Counted from the first letter of the stretch, positions 1-11,197 are shown. The stretch is 64,000 bases of DNA from Acridotheres tristis (GCA_037013685.1 CM072902.1:13620747-13684746); one strand, 5' to 3'. Notes: a model not told the origin generated them from the letters alone. Numbers and translations are program-made.

Positions 1-32
1 CAAGCACTTGTATTATTATGGAATTGGATGGG
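1..32 (+). CDS. ADGRD1: ADGRD1 exon, end of TM3-TM4 region (partial, enters from upstream)
   Basis: This is the 3' end of an internal coding exon whose start lies before the window. Base 1 completes a codon; the next ten codons read KHLYYYGIGW and one G is left over before a GTAAGC donor at 33-38. As I recall it, human ADGRD1 (GPR133) has a very similar stretch, SKHRYYYGMGWG, at the start of TM4. The leftover G joins GC at 3241-3242 to make Gly, so the frame runs into the next exon. ADGRD1 is a plasma-membrane adhesion GPCR that couples to Gs and raises cAMP. Its ligand-binding and autoproteolytic parts are not in this window. Confidence 0.9.
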
Positions 33-394
33 GTAAGCTTTTAGTAGCTGCTTTCCTTTGGTCTCCTCAGTACAGGACAAGATTATATTCAGAAGCATAT
101 TTGGAATTGTCATCTCATGATCACAGTTTGCCTTACTGAGAGCAGGTCTGTTGGACGAGGAAATGCAGAATTTCTGTGACTGCAATCAGGGTTCAAACCG
201 TGGAGTCCTGGAGCTTTAATTCCAGTGCAGGGAACGGCAGAACCTCTGCAGGCCAGGGCAGAGCCCCAGCTACCAACCCCATGGCAGGGCTGGGGGAGGG
301 AGTGTCCCTGCACTGCTGGGCTCTGACTCCCACCACGGATTGTTAAACCAGTGGAATATTCTGTGTGTGTTCTGCAGAGCCGTGCATGGCACAG

Positions 395-482
395 AAATGT
401 CCCAGAAATGTCCCAGACATGTCCCAGAAATGTCCCAGACATGTCCCAGAAATGTCCCAGAAATGTCCCAGAAATGTCCCAG
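395..482 (+). repeat. 11-bp minisatellite, 8 copies
   Basis: Eight uninterrupted 11-bp units of AAATGTCCCAG, two of them with AC at the start (ACATGTCCCAG). Very low divergence suggests recent expansion. Because 11 is not a multiple of three, all frames read related peptide repeats; these are not proteins. Confidence 0.95.
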
Positions 483-615
483 GACTTCCTTGGCTGCTGC
501 TTGTGCCTTGGGATGCTCAGAGTGCCCAGAACCCCTCAGTGCTGTTAGGGGTGGTTCTGTGACATGGGAATGTCCCAGGCACAACACAGGACAGCCCAGG
601 TGTGGCAGTGGAAGC

Positions 616-1625
616 ACAACCTGTGTTATAACATGTCGTGTGTGTGTGTCATGTGTTATAACATGTCATGTGTGTGTCATGTGTCACACACCTGCCTGTG
701 TGTGTGTGATGTGTCACACACGTGTCTGTCTGTATTTCATGTGTCACACACGTGTCTGTATCTATATCATGTGTTATAACATGTCTGTGTGTATTTCATG
801 TGTTGTAACACACGTCTGTGTGTGTGTCATGTGTTATAGACATGTCTGTGTGTGTGTCATGTGTTATAGACATGTCTGTGTGTGTCATGTGTTATAGACA
901 TGTCTGTCATGTGTTATAGACATGTCTGTGTGTGTGTCATGTGTTATAACATGTCTGTCATGTGTTATAGACATGTCTGTGTGTCTGTGTCATGTGTTAT
1001 AACATGTCTGTCATGTGTTATAACATGTCTGTCATGTGTTATAACATGTCTGTCATGTGTTATGACATGTCTGTCATGTGTTATAACATGTCTGTCATGT
1101 GTTATGACATGTCTGTCATGTGTTATAACATGTCTGTCATGTGTTATAACATGTCTGTCATGTGTTATAACATGTCTGTCAGCTCCACTTCTGTGTTATA
1201 ACATGTCTGTGTCTGTGTCATGTGTTATAACATGTCTGTCATGTGTTATAACATGTCTGTCATGTGTTATAACATGTCTGTCATGTGTTATAGACATGTC
1301 TGTGTGTCTGTGTCATGTGTTATAACATGTCTGTCATGTGTTATGACATGTCTGTCATATGTTATAGACATGTCTGTGTGTCTGTCATGTGTTATAACAT
1401 GTCTGTCATGTGTTATAACATGTCTGTCATGTGTTATAACATGTCTGTCATGTGTTATAAACGTCTGTCATGTGTTATGACATGTCTGTCATATGTTATA
1501 GACATGTCTGTGTGTCTGTCATGTGTTATAACATGTCTGTCATGTGTTATAACATGTCTGTCATGTGTTATAACATGTCTGTCATGTGTTATAAACGTCT
1601 GTCATGTGTTATAACAAGTCTGTGT
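616..1625 (+). repeat. 21-bp minisatellite with hairpin-forming units
   Basis: A degenerate TG-rich leader (616-830) grades into a clean array whose unit reads CATGTGTTATAACATGTCTG plus T. Variants include GTTATAGACATG, TTATGACATG and TTATAAACG. CATGT and ACATG within each unit are reverse complements flanking a six-base TTATA-type centre, so single strands can fold. A block containing the marker CATATGTTATAG recurs 134 bp apart (1356 and 1490), showing a second-order duplication. Open frames across the array (up to 185 codons) are by-products of the 21-bp period. Confidence 0.95.
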
Positions 1626-2576
1626 TGCCCACCCGTGTGGGCAGCCAGGAGTGAGTGTTTTCCTGCAGGCTTTGCAGCAGAGGAGTCTCCTGCTCTCCCA
1701 GCCCTGCAGGAGCTGCAGTGGTGCCTCCACACTTGGGAGGAGAGGGAACCTCAGACACTGAGCCAAAGGAGGGGTGTGAGAAAACACAAAAGGAATATCC
1801 ATCAACCGCAGACAATTCCCAAATATGTTAAAATATTCATTGCCTTTCTTCCCCTCCAAATTCATTTGGAGATACAGGCAGAACAATTGTATCAATGATA
1901 CAGACCTGCTGCAGTCATAATTGAAATATTTAACACCTATTTGGCACCATGCAGATCTGGGTGATAGTAATGCTGTGAAATATATATATATATGTATATA
2001 TCAAGAACTACCTCCTTGTCCTTTTTTTTATTATGTCCTTTTTATTTTGTGCTTTTTTCCTCATTCATTTAACAATCTTCCTAGCAGTTGTGTCTAAGGG
2101 CCACAATCTTCTGGTGAGCATGGGATCCCCCAGGCTGGGGGGACAAGCTGCAGTTATTAAAGAATGAAAATACTTCCTCCAAAAAATAATATTTCTGCTA
2201 GTACTGGAAAACTTCACACAATTTGTGAGGATGACAGTGGTAAAATTAAGCAGAAATCACCTGTCAGAGAATTTTGTAAAACCCTCATGCAGAAACCTCA
2301 AGAATTAAAGAGAAAATTGAAACTTTAAGCTATCATGTCTAATACTCTGTCTGGGAACTGTTTATTAAATTCTGTAATGTGATAAAAGCTCCAGCCTTCC
2401 CATTTTATTAACTCATACAGGAATTAGCAGGCAATCATTGAATATTTGAAGGGATGGGTTTTACTGCACTGGGAGCTGCTGGCAGTAAAGCCCTTGCTCC
2501 TGTCCAGCTCCTGGCCTGGAATGAGGAGGCACAGCAGGACCTGGCAGGGCTAGGGCCAGAGCAGGACTGTCCCTGA

Positions 2577-2799
2577 GTAATTAGTGTAATTAGTGTAATT
2601 AGTGTAATCTGTGTCATTCCTGTGTCACCAGGACTGCCCCTGTGTTATTTGTGTAATCTGTGTAATCTGTGTTATCTGTGTCATTCCTGTGTCACCAGAA
2701 CTGCCCCTGTGTTATTTGTGTAATCTGTGTAATCTGTGTTATCTGTGTCATTCCTGTGTCACCAGGACTGGAACTGCCTCTGTGTAATTTGTGTAAAAT
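2577..2799 (+). repeat. 67-bp tandem repeat, about 3 copies
   Basis: GTGTCATTCCTGTGTCACCA occurs at 2611, 2678 and 2745, a constant spacing of 67 bp, with internal GTGTAATCT sub-repeats. The units differ by few bases. The array lies in the first ADGRD1 intron of the window. Confidence 0.85.
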
Positions 2800-2803
2800 G
2801 TAT

Positions 2804-2912
2804 TTACCTGGGGGAAAGTGGTTAAATGCACTTACCTGGGGGAGAGTGGTGAAATGCATTTACCTGGGGAAAGTGGTTAAATGCACTTACCTGGAGAAAA
2901 GTGGTTTAAACC
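2804..2912 (+). repeat. 28-bp tandem repeat, 4 copies
   Basis: TTACCTGGGG begins units at 2804, 2832, 2859 and 2887 (the last reads TTACCTGGAG). Each continues with an AAAGTGGTTAAATGCA-like half. The units alternate between TTTACC and CTTACC starts. Confidence 0.8.
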
Positions 2913-3240
2913 AGGCTGATATTCCTTCACAGTGTCACTGCTTGGGTAGCAGGAGGCAGAAAGTCCTTGACCCAAGCCCAGGCTAAAAGAGGACCCTGAT
3001 TGCCAAGGGGATTAGCACTGATTCAGTTTAACAGTTAAACTAGTACTTTATTAAAAAGTCATTTTGTTTGTCTGACATCAGTTGATTAAAACATATTGGA
3101 TTAAACAGCTGCAGGAGGATGTTAAGTTAGGCTTAATTTGGAAATGAGCAGTTCTGTTCATGCAGAATTTAGCAGAACTGGCAGGGATTACTGGAAAATG
3201 TACTTTTATTCTAATATTGCCACTGCACTGCCTCTTGCAG

Positions 3241-3307
3241 GCTGCCCACTGGTGATCTGTGTCATTTCTGCATCCTCCTCCCTGGACAGCTACGGGGAAA
3301 GTGGCAA
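3241..3307 (+). CDS. ADGRD1: ADGRD1 exon: TM4 and start of extracellular loop 2
   Basis: A 67-bp exon with acceptor CTCTTGCAG (ending 3240) and donor GTGAGT (from 3308). It starts with the last two bases of a Gly codon and encodes CPLVICVISASSS followed by LDSYGESG. It ends with AA, which joins the C at 4248 to make Asn. The hydrophobic first part is TM4. The DSYG motif is shared with human ADGRD1 (DSYGTSNNCW, recalled) and begins extracellular loop 2. Exon phase and content fit both neighbours exactly, so no base needs to be assumed. A minus-strand ORF over this exon is a shadow. Confidence 0.95.
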
Positions 3308-4247
3308 GTGAGTAAGAGGAAACCTCACTGCAGGTGCAGGAAGAGTGAAAATCTGACGTGAGGAAATCTGTAAATGTGTTACAAACTGGGCCGTGGGGCT
3401 GCAAGATCCTGCTGAGGAGCAGGGGAGTCTGCAAGGAATGATTTGTGCTGGTATATTGTTCAACTCAGGAGCCTCAAGTCTGCTTTGCACAGAGATGATG
3501 CACAAAAAACTCCTGAGGTGTTTTTCCTGCTTTTCACTGAGGAGCTCCTCAGTGAGCTCCCTGCTCAGGGTGGGAAAATTTGCACCAAGATGAGAGTAAT
3601 AATTGATTAAAGATATTCACTCTTCTGAAGAAATCTGGTTACACCTGAAATCTGGAATGGATAATGTCCAAAACTTTAAAAATTAATTTCCTTTGTAATT
3701 TAGGAAAAGAAGAGCAAATTTATCTGAAAGAACACCATGGGATTTAACGCTAAGATCATTTCACCTGTGGCAAACTGGTTCATCTCTTCAGGGCTGTAGG
3801 AAGGGCTCTGAGGCTGGCTGTGCTTGCCAGCCCCTTCCCCCCTCCAGCTCCATCTGTCAGTGAGACAAATCCAGCCCAGTGAGACATTTCACAGTGCTCC
3901 AGCACTGGAGGGACTGCCTGTGGCCCAGGATCCCACACAACACATTGCAAAAATTCAAATTATTCAAATATTGCAAATAAAGCATTTCCTCTCTCCCCTC
4001 CTTGCAGTCCTGTGAGCTGGGCTGGGGCAGGGAGGAGTCACTGACTGTGTGACAAATCCAGGTGAGATCCCACCTTGGGAAAAGGGGAAAAGGAGCTTTC
4101 TCCTGACCTGCTGTCACATCTCCTGCTTTTAGGATTCATCAGTCTTTTTGCACTCTCTTTTAGTTCTTTTACAAGTTGGGTGTTTTTTGAAATTAGTAGC
4201 ATTATTAATTAAATGACTGTGTGTGTCCTCTGTGGTTTCCCCTGCAG

Positions 4248-4314
4248 CTGCTGGCTGTCCCTGGAGAACGGAGCAATCTGGGCTTTCGTGGCACCAGCCC
4301 TGTTTGTCATCCTG
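4248..4314 (+). CDS. ADGRD1: ADGRD1 exon: extracellular loop 2 cysteine and TM5 start
   Basis: A 67-bp exon with acceptor TTTCCCCTGCAG and donor CTG|GTAGGT at 4315. After the split Asn codon it encodes CWLSL, then ENGAIWAFVAPALFVIL. The CW pair is the hallmark of adhesion GPCR loop 2; its Cys forms the disulfide to the top of TM3. AIWAFVAPALF is TM5 and matches human ADGRD1 almost exactly as recalled. The donor is weaker than the strict consensus, and four stronger CAG|GTGAGT copies lie 130-270 bp downstream (see findings). Reading through the donor meets TGA at 4348-4350, so retention or use of a decoy would truncate the receptor in TM5. Confidence 0.96.
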
Positions 4315-4429
4315 GTAGGTACAGGCTCAGGGCTGAGCTGGGACAGGTGACAGCTGTCACCCCCGGCTGCCCCACAGCCCTTTGCTCTTGTTCCCTGGGT
4401 TTGGTCTGCGTCAGGCAGGGCAGGTTGGG

Positions 4430-4635
4430 CAGGTCAGGGATGTTCAGGTGAGTTTGCTGGGCTCAGGTAGGGCAGGTTGGGCAGGGATGTTCAGGTGAGT
4501 TTGCTCAGGTAGAGCAGATTGTTCAGGTCAGGGCTGTTCAGGTGAGTTTGCTGGGCTCAGGTAGGGCAGGTTGTTCAGGTGAGTTTGCTCTCAGGTAGGA
4601 CAGGTTGTTCAGGTCAGGGCTGTCCAGGTGGCTTT
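4430..4635 (+). repeat. Imperfect GC-rich repeat rich in CAGGTGAGT
   Basis: Degenerate units of about 45 bp built from TTCAGGTGAGTTTGCT, CTCAGGTAGGGCAGGTTG and GTCAGGG(A/C)TGTTCAG. Four perfect CAG|GTGAGT strings begin at 4445, 4492, 4539 and 4576. The repeat sits in the ADGRD1 intron just after the TM5 exon, downstream of its weaker authentic donor. Confidence 0.8.
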
Positions 4636-5175
4636 GCTGGGTTCCAGCTCTAATGAACCTTTCCAGGGCAGGTGCAGGGTCACAGCTCAGCCGTGCTGCA
4701 CACACTCTCCTCAGCAGGTAATGCTGCTCACACCTTAAACTGCAGTAATTAAAGCTGTAATTTCCCCACCGGGGGCTCAGGAGTCAGGAGTGTTTGCAGA
4801 GACCTGTGCCAGGCCAGCACCTCCTCTGTTTCTGATATTTTATTATCAGGTTACCTGCAGTGTTTTCTGTGCTGTCAGACTGAGAGCCTGGAGCTGCACG
4901 AGACTCCCTGACCAGTGAAACCAGGTCACCTTTACACTTTACCTCCACTTTCAGAGGCATGGACATTTTAAAAAAAACCACAGGGAGACTTGCCCAGATT
5001 TCATCACACAGAAACCCCCCAAACCCTGCTCCCAAGCAGGGAGGAGCACATCCATAAATACATAACTAATGTTTACCACTGCATACCTCTGTGACTACCT
5101 GGCAAGCAGAAGGTGCACCCTGAACTTCTGTATGTGAGTTTACATTCAAGGGTATGCAGATGTTGATGGTGGGAG

Positions 5176-5258
5176 AGCAATTAAAATCTAATATTCATAA
5201 CTCCCCTCCTCACATCAGCAATTAAAATCTAATATTCATAACTCCCCTCCTCACATCA
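5176..5258 (+). repeat. Perfect 41-bp tandem duplication
   Basis: The block starting GCAATTAAAATCTAATATTC occurs at 5177 and again at 5218, with no difference over the 41-bp unit. Two identical copies mean a very recent duplication, or possibly an assembly artefact. Confidence 0.9.
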
Positions 5259-6864
5259 GCACTTGCTTTCTGGCCATTGTTCAGCACCAAAGGAGGGAAT
5301 GAGACACAGTCAGAGGCACCAAACCTTTCCAGGCTGCTGTCCAAGGGTGCTGGTAACCAAAGCACAGCCGGTGGTGAAATGCTCCCCCACCTGGGCAAGC
5401 ACAATTCTCATGTGCAGCTGCTTGGCAGAGAAACTGAGTTTAATTGTCTGGCTCTAACTTATGATATATAACTGCTATTTGTGCAGCTCAAATTCTGTTC
5501 TTGCAGGGATCCAAATACTTTCAGAAAGAGAAAGAGTGAGCTCACGAGGTTGATCCACGTAGAGCAATTTGTTAAATATGCTAAACCCAGCTCTGCCCAA
5601 AATAGCAGCAAGTGAGCTGACAAATTACCTCCCTGGGCATTGCATATTGCAGCTGAAAAATGTGTTAGTGCCTATTGGGAAATAACAGGCTAAACACTGC
5701 CTGGTGTGTGTGCATGCCTGCCTGTGTTCTTTAAATAACAAATCAGCCACCAGTTGCATAAACTAGCATTTAAGTCTGAAAATACTTCTCAAAAAGCAGT
5801 TTTTGACCAGTTTGATCCACAGTGTCTCTGCCAAGAGAGAGGATTATGCTGTGAGGAGAACTGGGGGATTGCTCCTTCCAAGTCCCACTCCCCAGGGCCA
5901 GGCAGTGCAGGATCCATGGAGCCTGGACTCGCTGCTGTGGGGGACTGTGGCTGGGGAACACCCCACACACTTTCCTGGGCAGTAATTCACAGACCCTCCC
6001 AGCCCTGTAGAGATTCCCACACCAAATCTGCTCCTTCCTTGGGCTTTCAGTCCTGGCATGTGATGAAGGAAATATTTCCTTCCATATGTAGGACTTTTGG
6101 CTTCTACCTATGCCTTAAGGTTTTAAGATTCCTCTCCCCCACGCCCCAAACCACAACACACAACCTCTACATCATCCTCTTAAAGCAGCTTCACAAAAAA
6201 TCCTTGCCATTAATTTAAGCTCAGCCCAAACTGCCCTGGGACATGTCTTCAGTGGGAAAAAAACCTCACCTGGACAAAGCACCTGAATTTTTGACACAAG
6301 ACATTAGAAGTCCTGGCAGGAGGCTTTGTTTGCCACCAGCCCTGCTGTGTTTCCATGGAATGAAGGGAATTGTGTGGAAAGCATCCGTGGGCATGGGCAG
6401 GGAGGGAGGGGGGGATGCTGGGCTGGGCTGCAAGGCCTCTGACTGCTTTCCTGGAAATTGCTGCTTTCCTGGGGGTACCAAATCAAAGGAGTTACAGAAG
6501 TCATTGACAAAATGTGATTTGGTAGGAATAGGGAAAACGATCCCAAGGCCATTGAATTTCACCTCTCATCTCTGTAAAGCTCATTGAACCACAAGTGCAC
6601 TCAGTTATTGAGGAGCTGGCACTTCCACAGGATCCCCTCTGCATAAACTCAAGGGCCATGGCAAAAATGGACTCTTACAGATCTGCTCTGCTTCTACAGC
6701 AGGTCATGATCTGCCCCTAGAAACCTAAAATTAAGAAGGGGTCAGAAGATTTGAAAAAAAAAAAAAACTAAGAAAATCATTATAATTAAATTTAAACATC
6801 TTTAATTCACCCTCTCATCCTCAGAATTAGAATATTTATGTCAAAGTAGAGGATGATTACTGAG

Positions 6865-7276
6865 TTAGGAGCAGCACTTTTTTTGAAGTTCAGGATGGTT
6901 TTGTTCTACCTTTGTTCCTGAGGCTTTGTAGCTGATGTGCAGCTTTGGACAGGAAGGAGGAAATTTCACCTTCACATTGTCTACCTTTTTTTTTTCCTTA
7001 AACCCAAGGTCTTTGCACAGCAAGACAGTCCTTGCCACATTTCCTTTAAGTGGTAAAGATTTTCTTCTTCCTTCACCTGTGGCTCCAGCACAAACTTTCT
7101 TTTGTCGAACATTTTCACTGTTGGTCTTTTCAAGATTTCCTGCTTTTCTGTTGGGAATTCTTTTCATTTTATTGATGTTTCTGCTGGACCTGACATCAAA
7201 AAGAGTGGAGCCTTTTGAAGAGCAGAGTTCAGCTTTAGCATATTTTTCCCATTGCTCCTTTAAAAGAGTCTCGTGG
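6865..7276 (-). other. Antisense reading frame inside ADGRD1, possible terminal exon (unrecognised)
   Basis: On the minus strand a frame stays open from about 7362 to a TAA at 6865-6867. A plausible acceptor, TTGCAATTCAG, ends at 7277. Starting there, the frame encodes about 136 residues rich in Lys, Arg and Glu: HETLLKEQWEKYAKAEL near the start, INKMKRIPNRKAGN in the middle and LQKKCCS at the end. The sequence is not repetitive and looks like a basic, soluble tail. An ATTAAA lies on the same strand about 60 bp past the stop. No ATG precedes residue 37, so alone it would start late; as the last exon of an antisense gene it would be reasonable. I recognise no family. Chance frames of similar length occur in this window, so this is a candidate only. 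Confidence 0.25.
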
Positions 7277-7427
7277 CTGAATTGCAAGCAGGCTTTGGTG
7301 GGAAGCAGGAGCTGAGCAGCCTGAGCAGAGGGGCTCTGCCAGGTCTGTGCACCTGGGCACAAACCCGGAGAGCTGCAGTCCCTGCTGAGGGAGCTCCTGC
7401 AGCTCTGTCAGCTCTTCACAGCAAGGC

Positions 7428-7893
7428 AATTTCCTCACAATTTCCTCATAATAAGGGTATTTCTTCACTATTTACTCACAATTAGGGTATTTCTTCACAA
7501 TAAGGGTATTTATTCACAATAAGGGTATTTCTTCACAATTTATTCACAACAAGGGTATTTCTTCACAATAAGGATATTTATTCACAATTTACTCACAATA
7601 AGGGTATTTCTTCACAATTTATTCACAATAAGGGTATTTCTTCACAACTTATTCACAACAAGGGTATTTATTCACAATAAGGATATTTCTTCACAATTTA
7701 CTCACAATAAGGATATTTCTTAACAACTTATTCACAACAAGGGTATTTATTCACAATTTACTCACAATAAGGATATTTCTTCACAATTTACTCACAATAA
7801 GGATATTTCTTCACAATTTATTCACAATAAGGATATTTCTTCACAATTTATTCACAATAAGGGTATTTATTCACAACAAGGGTATTTCTTCAC
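7428..7893 (+). repeat. AT-rich minisatellite, TTCACAATAAGGGTATT units
   Basis: Composite array of two alternating modules, TTCACAATAAGGGTATT (17 bp, with GGATATT and CAAGGG variants) and TCTTCACAATTTACTC, giving 17-bp and about 32-bp steps over 466 bp. Present in the ADGRD1 intron before the loop-3 exon. Confidence 0.9.
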
Positions 7894-8077
7894 TACCAGG
7901 TTATTTATTTGTGTACTGGGGACCCTGAGCACCTGGGCTGGGAGGCAAAGCACCAAGCCAGGCTTTCCCCAGAAAGGCAAAGGTGCAGCAGGAGCTTCCC
8001 TCGGTGGGGTGGAAATCCCTGACACCAGCCCAGCCCTGCCCAAACTGCTGCTGCTGCCACTTCTCTTGGCAAACCAA

Positions 8078-8379
8078 GGCAGCCCAGCAGCTGCAGTTTG
8101 CTGCTTTGCTGCTGTGTTTGGGCAGCCCAGCAGCTGCAGTTTGCTGCTTTGCTGCTGTGTTTGGGCAGCCCAGCAGCTGCAGTTTGCTGCAGTTTGCTGC
8201 TGTGTTTGGGCAGCCCAGCAGCTGCAGTTTTGCTGCTTTGCTGCTGTGTTTGGGCAGCCCAGCAGCTGCAGTTTGCTGCAGTTTGCTGCTGTGTTTGGGC
8301 AGCCCAGCAGCTGCAGTTTTGCTGCTGTGTTTGGGCAGCCCAGCAGCTGCAGTTTGCTGCTGTGTTTGGGCAGCCCAGG
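8078..8379 (+). repeat. GCAGCCCAGCAGCTGCAG minisatellite next to an ADGRD1 exon
   Basis: Units of 35-57 bp, each GGGCAGCCCAGCAGCTGCAG followed by one or two TTTGCTGC modules and TGTGTTT. CAGCTGCAG and GCTGC are self-complementary, so units can form hairpins. The array ends about 40 bp before the exon at 8418. It gives open frames of up to 194 codons on both strands that are not genes. Confidence 0.92.
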
Positions 8380-8417
8380 CTTCCCCTGACCCTGCCCTGC
8401 TCCTGTCTCTCCTCCAG

Positions 8418-8509
8418 GTGAACATTGGCATCCTGGTCGCTGTCACAAGAGTCATCTCCAGGATCAGTGCAGACAACTACAAGGTCCATGGAGATGCTAA
8501 TGCCTTCAA
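8418..8509 (+). CDS. ADGRD1: ADGRD1 exon: end of TM5 and intracellular loop 3
   Basis: A 92-bp exon with acceptor TGTCTCTCCTCCAG (ending 8417) and donor GTAAGT at 8510. It starts in phase 0 and encodes [14 protein letters not shown] (cytoplasmic end of TM5), then [11 protein letters not shown] and DANAF (intracellular loop 3, the face that contacts G protein). It ends with AA, completed to Lys by the A at 29777. The match to human ADGRD1 NIGILIAVTRVISQISADNY (recalled) is very close. A minisatellite ends about 40 bp upstream, but the polypyrimidine tract and a CTGAC branch-point candidate near 8388 sit between array and exon, so the acceptor looks intact. Confidence 0.96.
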
Positions 8510-11197
8510 GTAAGTTTTTCCCCGTGGAAATGTGAGCAGCAATCTCCCTGGAGCAATGTTACCCCGTGCACTGCTCCTCTTCAGCAAAACTCAGCCGTGT
8601 TCCAGGCGTCCCCACAGGCAGGCAGGCTGTGTCTGATCAGAGCTCTGCAGGGTGAATCCTGTGCTCTGCACCAGCTCAAATGTTTCCCTGCCTGCTGCAG
8701 CCTCCAGCTCTTGCTGATTCATTATTTTCCTTTTTATTACTGAGACTTTCCCCTTCCTGCTCCAGTCAAAGCTGAATTTCACAGAGCATCATTCATCTGT
8801 CCTGGGTTATTGCAACTCCTCTCTTTCCTGAGGACAGGTTCTGTTTCTAGCCCCAGCTCAGGACAATATTTAGGCACAGGATTATCTTCAAGACTCTGCT
8901 GACACTGCAAAGCACACAGATTACACTGCATTAAATGTGTGCCTAAATTCAAGCAGATCTTTGTGTCAGTGCCTTGAACCTCTTGGGGTGGTGGCCTCAG
9001 AGTGAATCATCTCTAAAACAGCACTGACAGGTCTGCAGGGGAAATGTAAGGCAGACACAAAGCAGAATAAACAAATTCTGATTTCTGAAATATAGACAGA
9101 TTGCACGTGTGTAGCTAAGAAGATAATTTAATATATGGAGGCTAAATGAAGATGTTGAATATTCCATTTTGTATCTCCTAAAGATGCTTTAGTCCAAATA
9201 GAGAAATGACACAGTAAATAAATAAAAGAATATGGAGCTCAGATGGAAGAAGAATGTGATGATGGCTTGTGTTCAATGGTTCTGAGGCACAAGTTATTGC
9301 ATGATAAGGATTTGGTGCCACTGCTCTGAAATGCTATCATAAAGAATAATTTTTATGCTTGGATTACTTATGTAATTTTAAAAATATCATTAAGTTTTAA
9401 ATATTGGTGACAGTCACCTAATTCAAGTTAGTTTAGTTATTGTACACTTATCCAACAGGAAAAGAAAAGCAGTAAATAAGTCTGCAGAAAAATCAATAAG
9501 ATAATTACACTGTAGTGAAATGAGAAGCCTGGGAATTAAAATGACTCTTTCAGGTTTGGCTGAGTTCCTGTGACCTTCAGAAATACAAAGGAAATATAGA
9601 AACTTAGGAAGCAAATAACTGTAGATTGTCAATGGCAATTTTTATGCCCTATTAGAAATATGAAGACAAAGACACCTCCAGAAGTACAAGAGGAGCTACA
9701 GGGGTTGCTCCATGTACTTGAATATTTTATTCTATTGCAAGGAAAGGATTCAATGCACGCTGTTCCCTGCACACTAACACAAATTATTTATTTTTTAACT
9801 GTGTGTGCCCATAAGTAAATCGATTTATGAATGGGCTGGGAATAAGATGTGATGCCTTTAATGAGCAGTTCTTAGCCCAGATATGATCAGCTGCAGATTT
9901 GGAATGGTGCAACTCTGCACTGAAAATGAGATTTTTCCAGGTGCCCTGGCAAAGCAAAGCTCTTTGTGCCAAGCCTTTTTCACAGAGTTTCAGGGCTTGA
10001 TCTAACAAAAGTTACAGGGAGAAAAGTGGAGGAAAAATGATTATCAGAGGGCTGATGCATCTGAAAACTTGAACCATGAAGTTATTAAGTGGAAATATGC
10101 TCTGATAGAACAGCTTTCCTCACAGAACTGAATTAAGTAAATACAGTACAAGAGAAGGTAAACAGAACAAAGAGAATAGTTCTGTGGATATTACAGAAAT
10201 GGGTCCTCAAAGGAAGTTTGAAATGAGAAGAGCATAAACACATGTTGAGATCTTGGGAAGTGTTTATGCCCTGGTTTAACACAGCAGTGAGGTGAATTGG
10301 AGTTTGATGTACAGAGGATGCCATGGAGAAAGTAACTGGTCTATTGGAAACAAAGATAATTATAAAGCCTTTGTAGCACTGGGTTTGTTGGTCTGGTGTG
10401 AAATCCCTCTGTGTATTTTCCAAAAGATGAGAGCAAGAAGCGAAGCAGGTGCTGGCGTGGCAGGTGCAGGGGAAATGTTTCTCCTGGTACAGTCCCTGCT
10501 CCCAGCACTGCAGGCTCTGACTGAGCTGGTGACAGGAGGGGACAGCACAGCAGGACCAGTGACAAACAGAGGACCCAGAGGGGCTGAGGGGCTCTGTGGT
10601 TTCTGTGAGCAAGGGCTGCGAGGCAGCTTCAGAATCTGCAGCTTCTGGCTCAGGGAGGGATCCCTAAGCTGCAGAATGTTTGTGTGCCCTGAGCCTCAAA
10701 CACAGGGGAGGCAGGCGTCCCTGGGCACTGCAGCTCACTGGAATTCACTGTGGGCAAGGCTGGGCTGTGTCAGGAGCCTTTATCAAACCCTTCTCACCAA
10801 CCCAGGGCTGCATTCAACTGGCACAGCGTGGTTTGGTGGGGCAGGAAAGCCTTGGCACCCCTGTGGGATGTGGAGAAGGAGAAGTGGCTCCTCTGGAGCT
10901 GTGCTTGTGGTTTCAGAGAGCCAAAGGCACAGAACCAGAGCTGAGGGCAAGGAGCTGTGGAGGGGAACCTGCTCAGTCCCATAAACTTGAGACAGAAGCA
11001 AAGAGGGAGTTCAAACCCAAGCAGTCTGAACATGGCAGAGGTTCCACTGCCCCGGCTCCTCCTCAGCCTCTGCTGCCAAAGGAGAAGTTTAATCACTCTG
11101 CCAAGATAAATTCCATTGCTGCCTGCATGGCACAGCACCTGCCTGGCTCTGTGTGCCCCCATCCTGAGCTCAGCAGAGCTGGCACCACGTCCCTGGG

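Larger units (their letters stand above)
33..3240 (+). other. ADGRD1: ADGRD1 intron (TM4 split)
   Basis: This 3.2-kb intron starts GTAAGC and ends TTGCAG. It holds an 11-bp array, a large 21-bp array, a 67-bp repeat and a 28-bp repeat, each listed separately. Between 1626 and 2576 I see only ordinary AT-rich sequence with a short TA run near 1980-2000. No additional exon is expected, because the human protein is continuous across the junction. Confidence 0.85.
4640..7427. other. ADGRD1 intron interior, no supported gene
   Basis: Unique sequence apart from a 41-bp direct duplication near 5177 and the antisense reading frame at 6865-7276 (both listed). ORFs around 5754-6587 have ordinary composition for chance frames and no recognisable domain. 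Confidence 0.6.
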
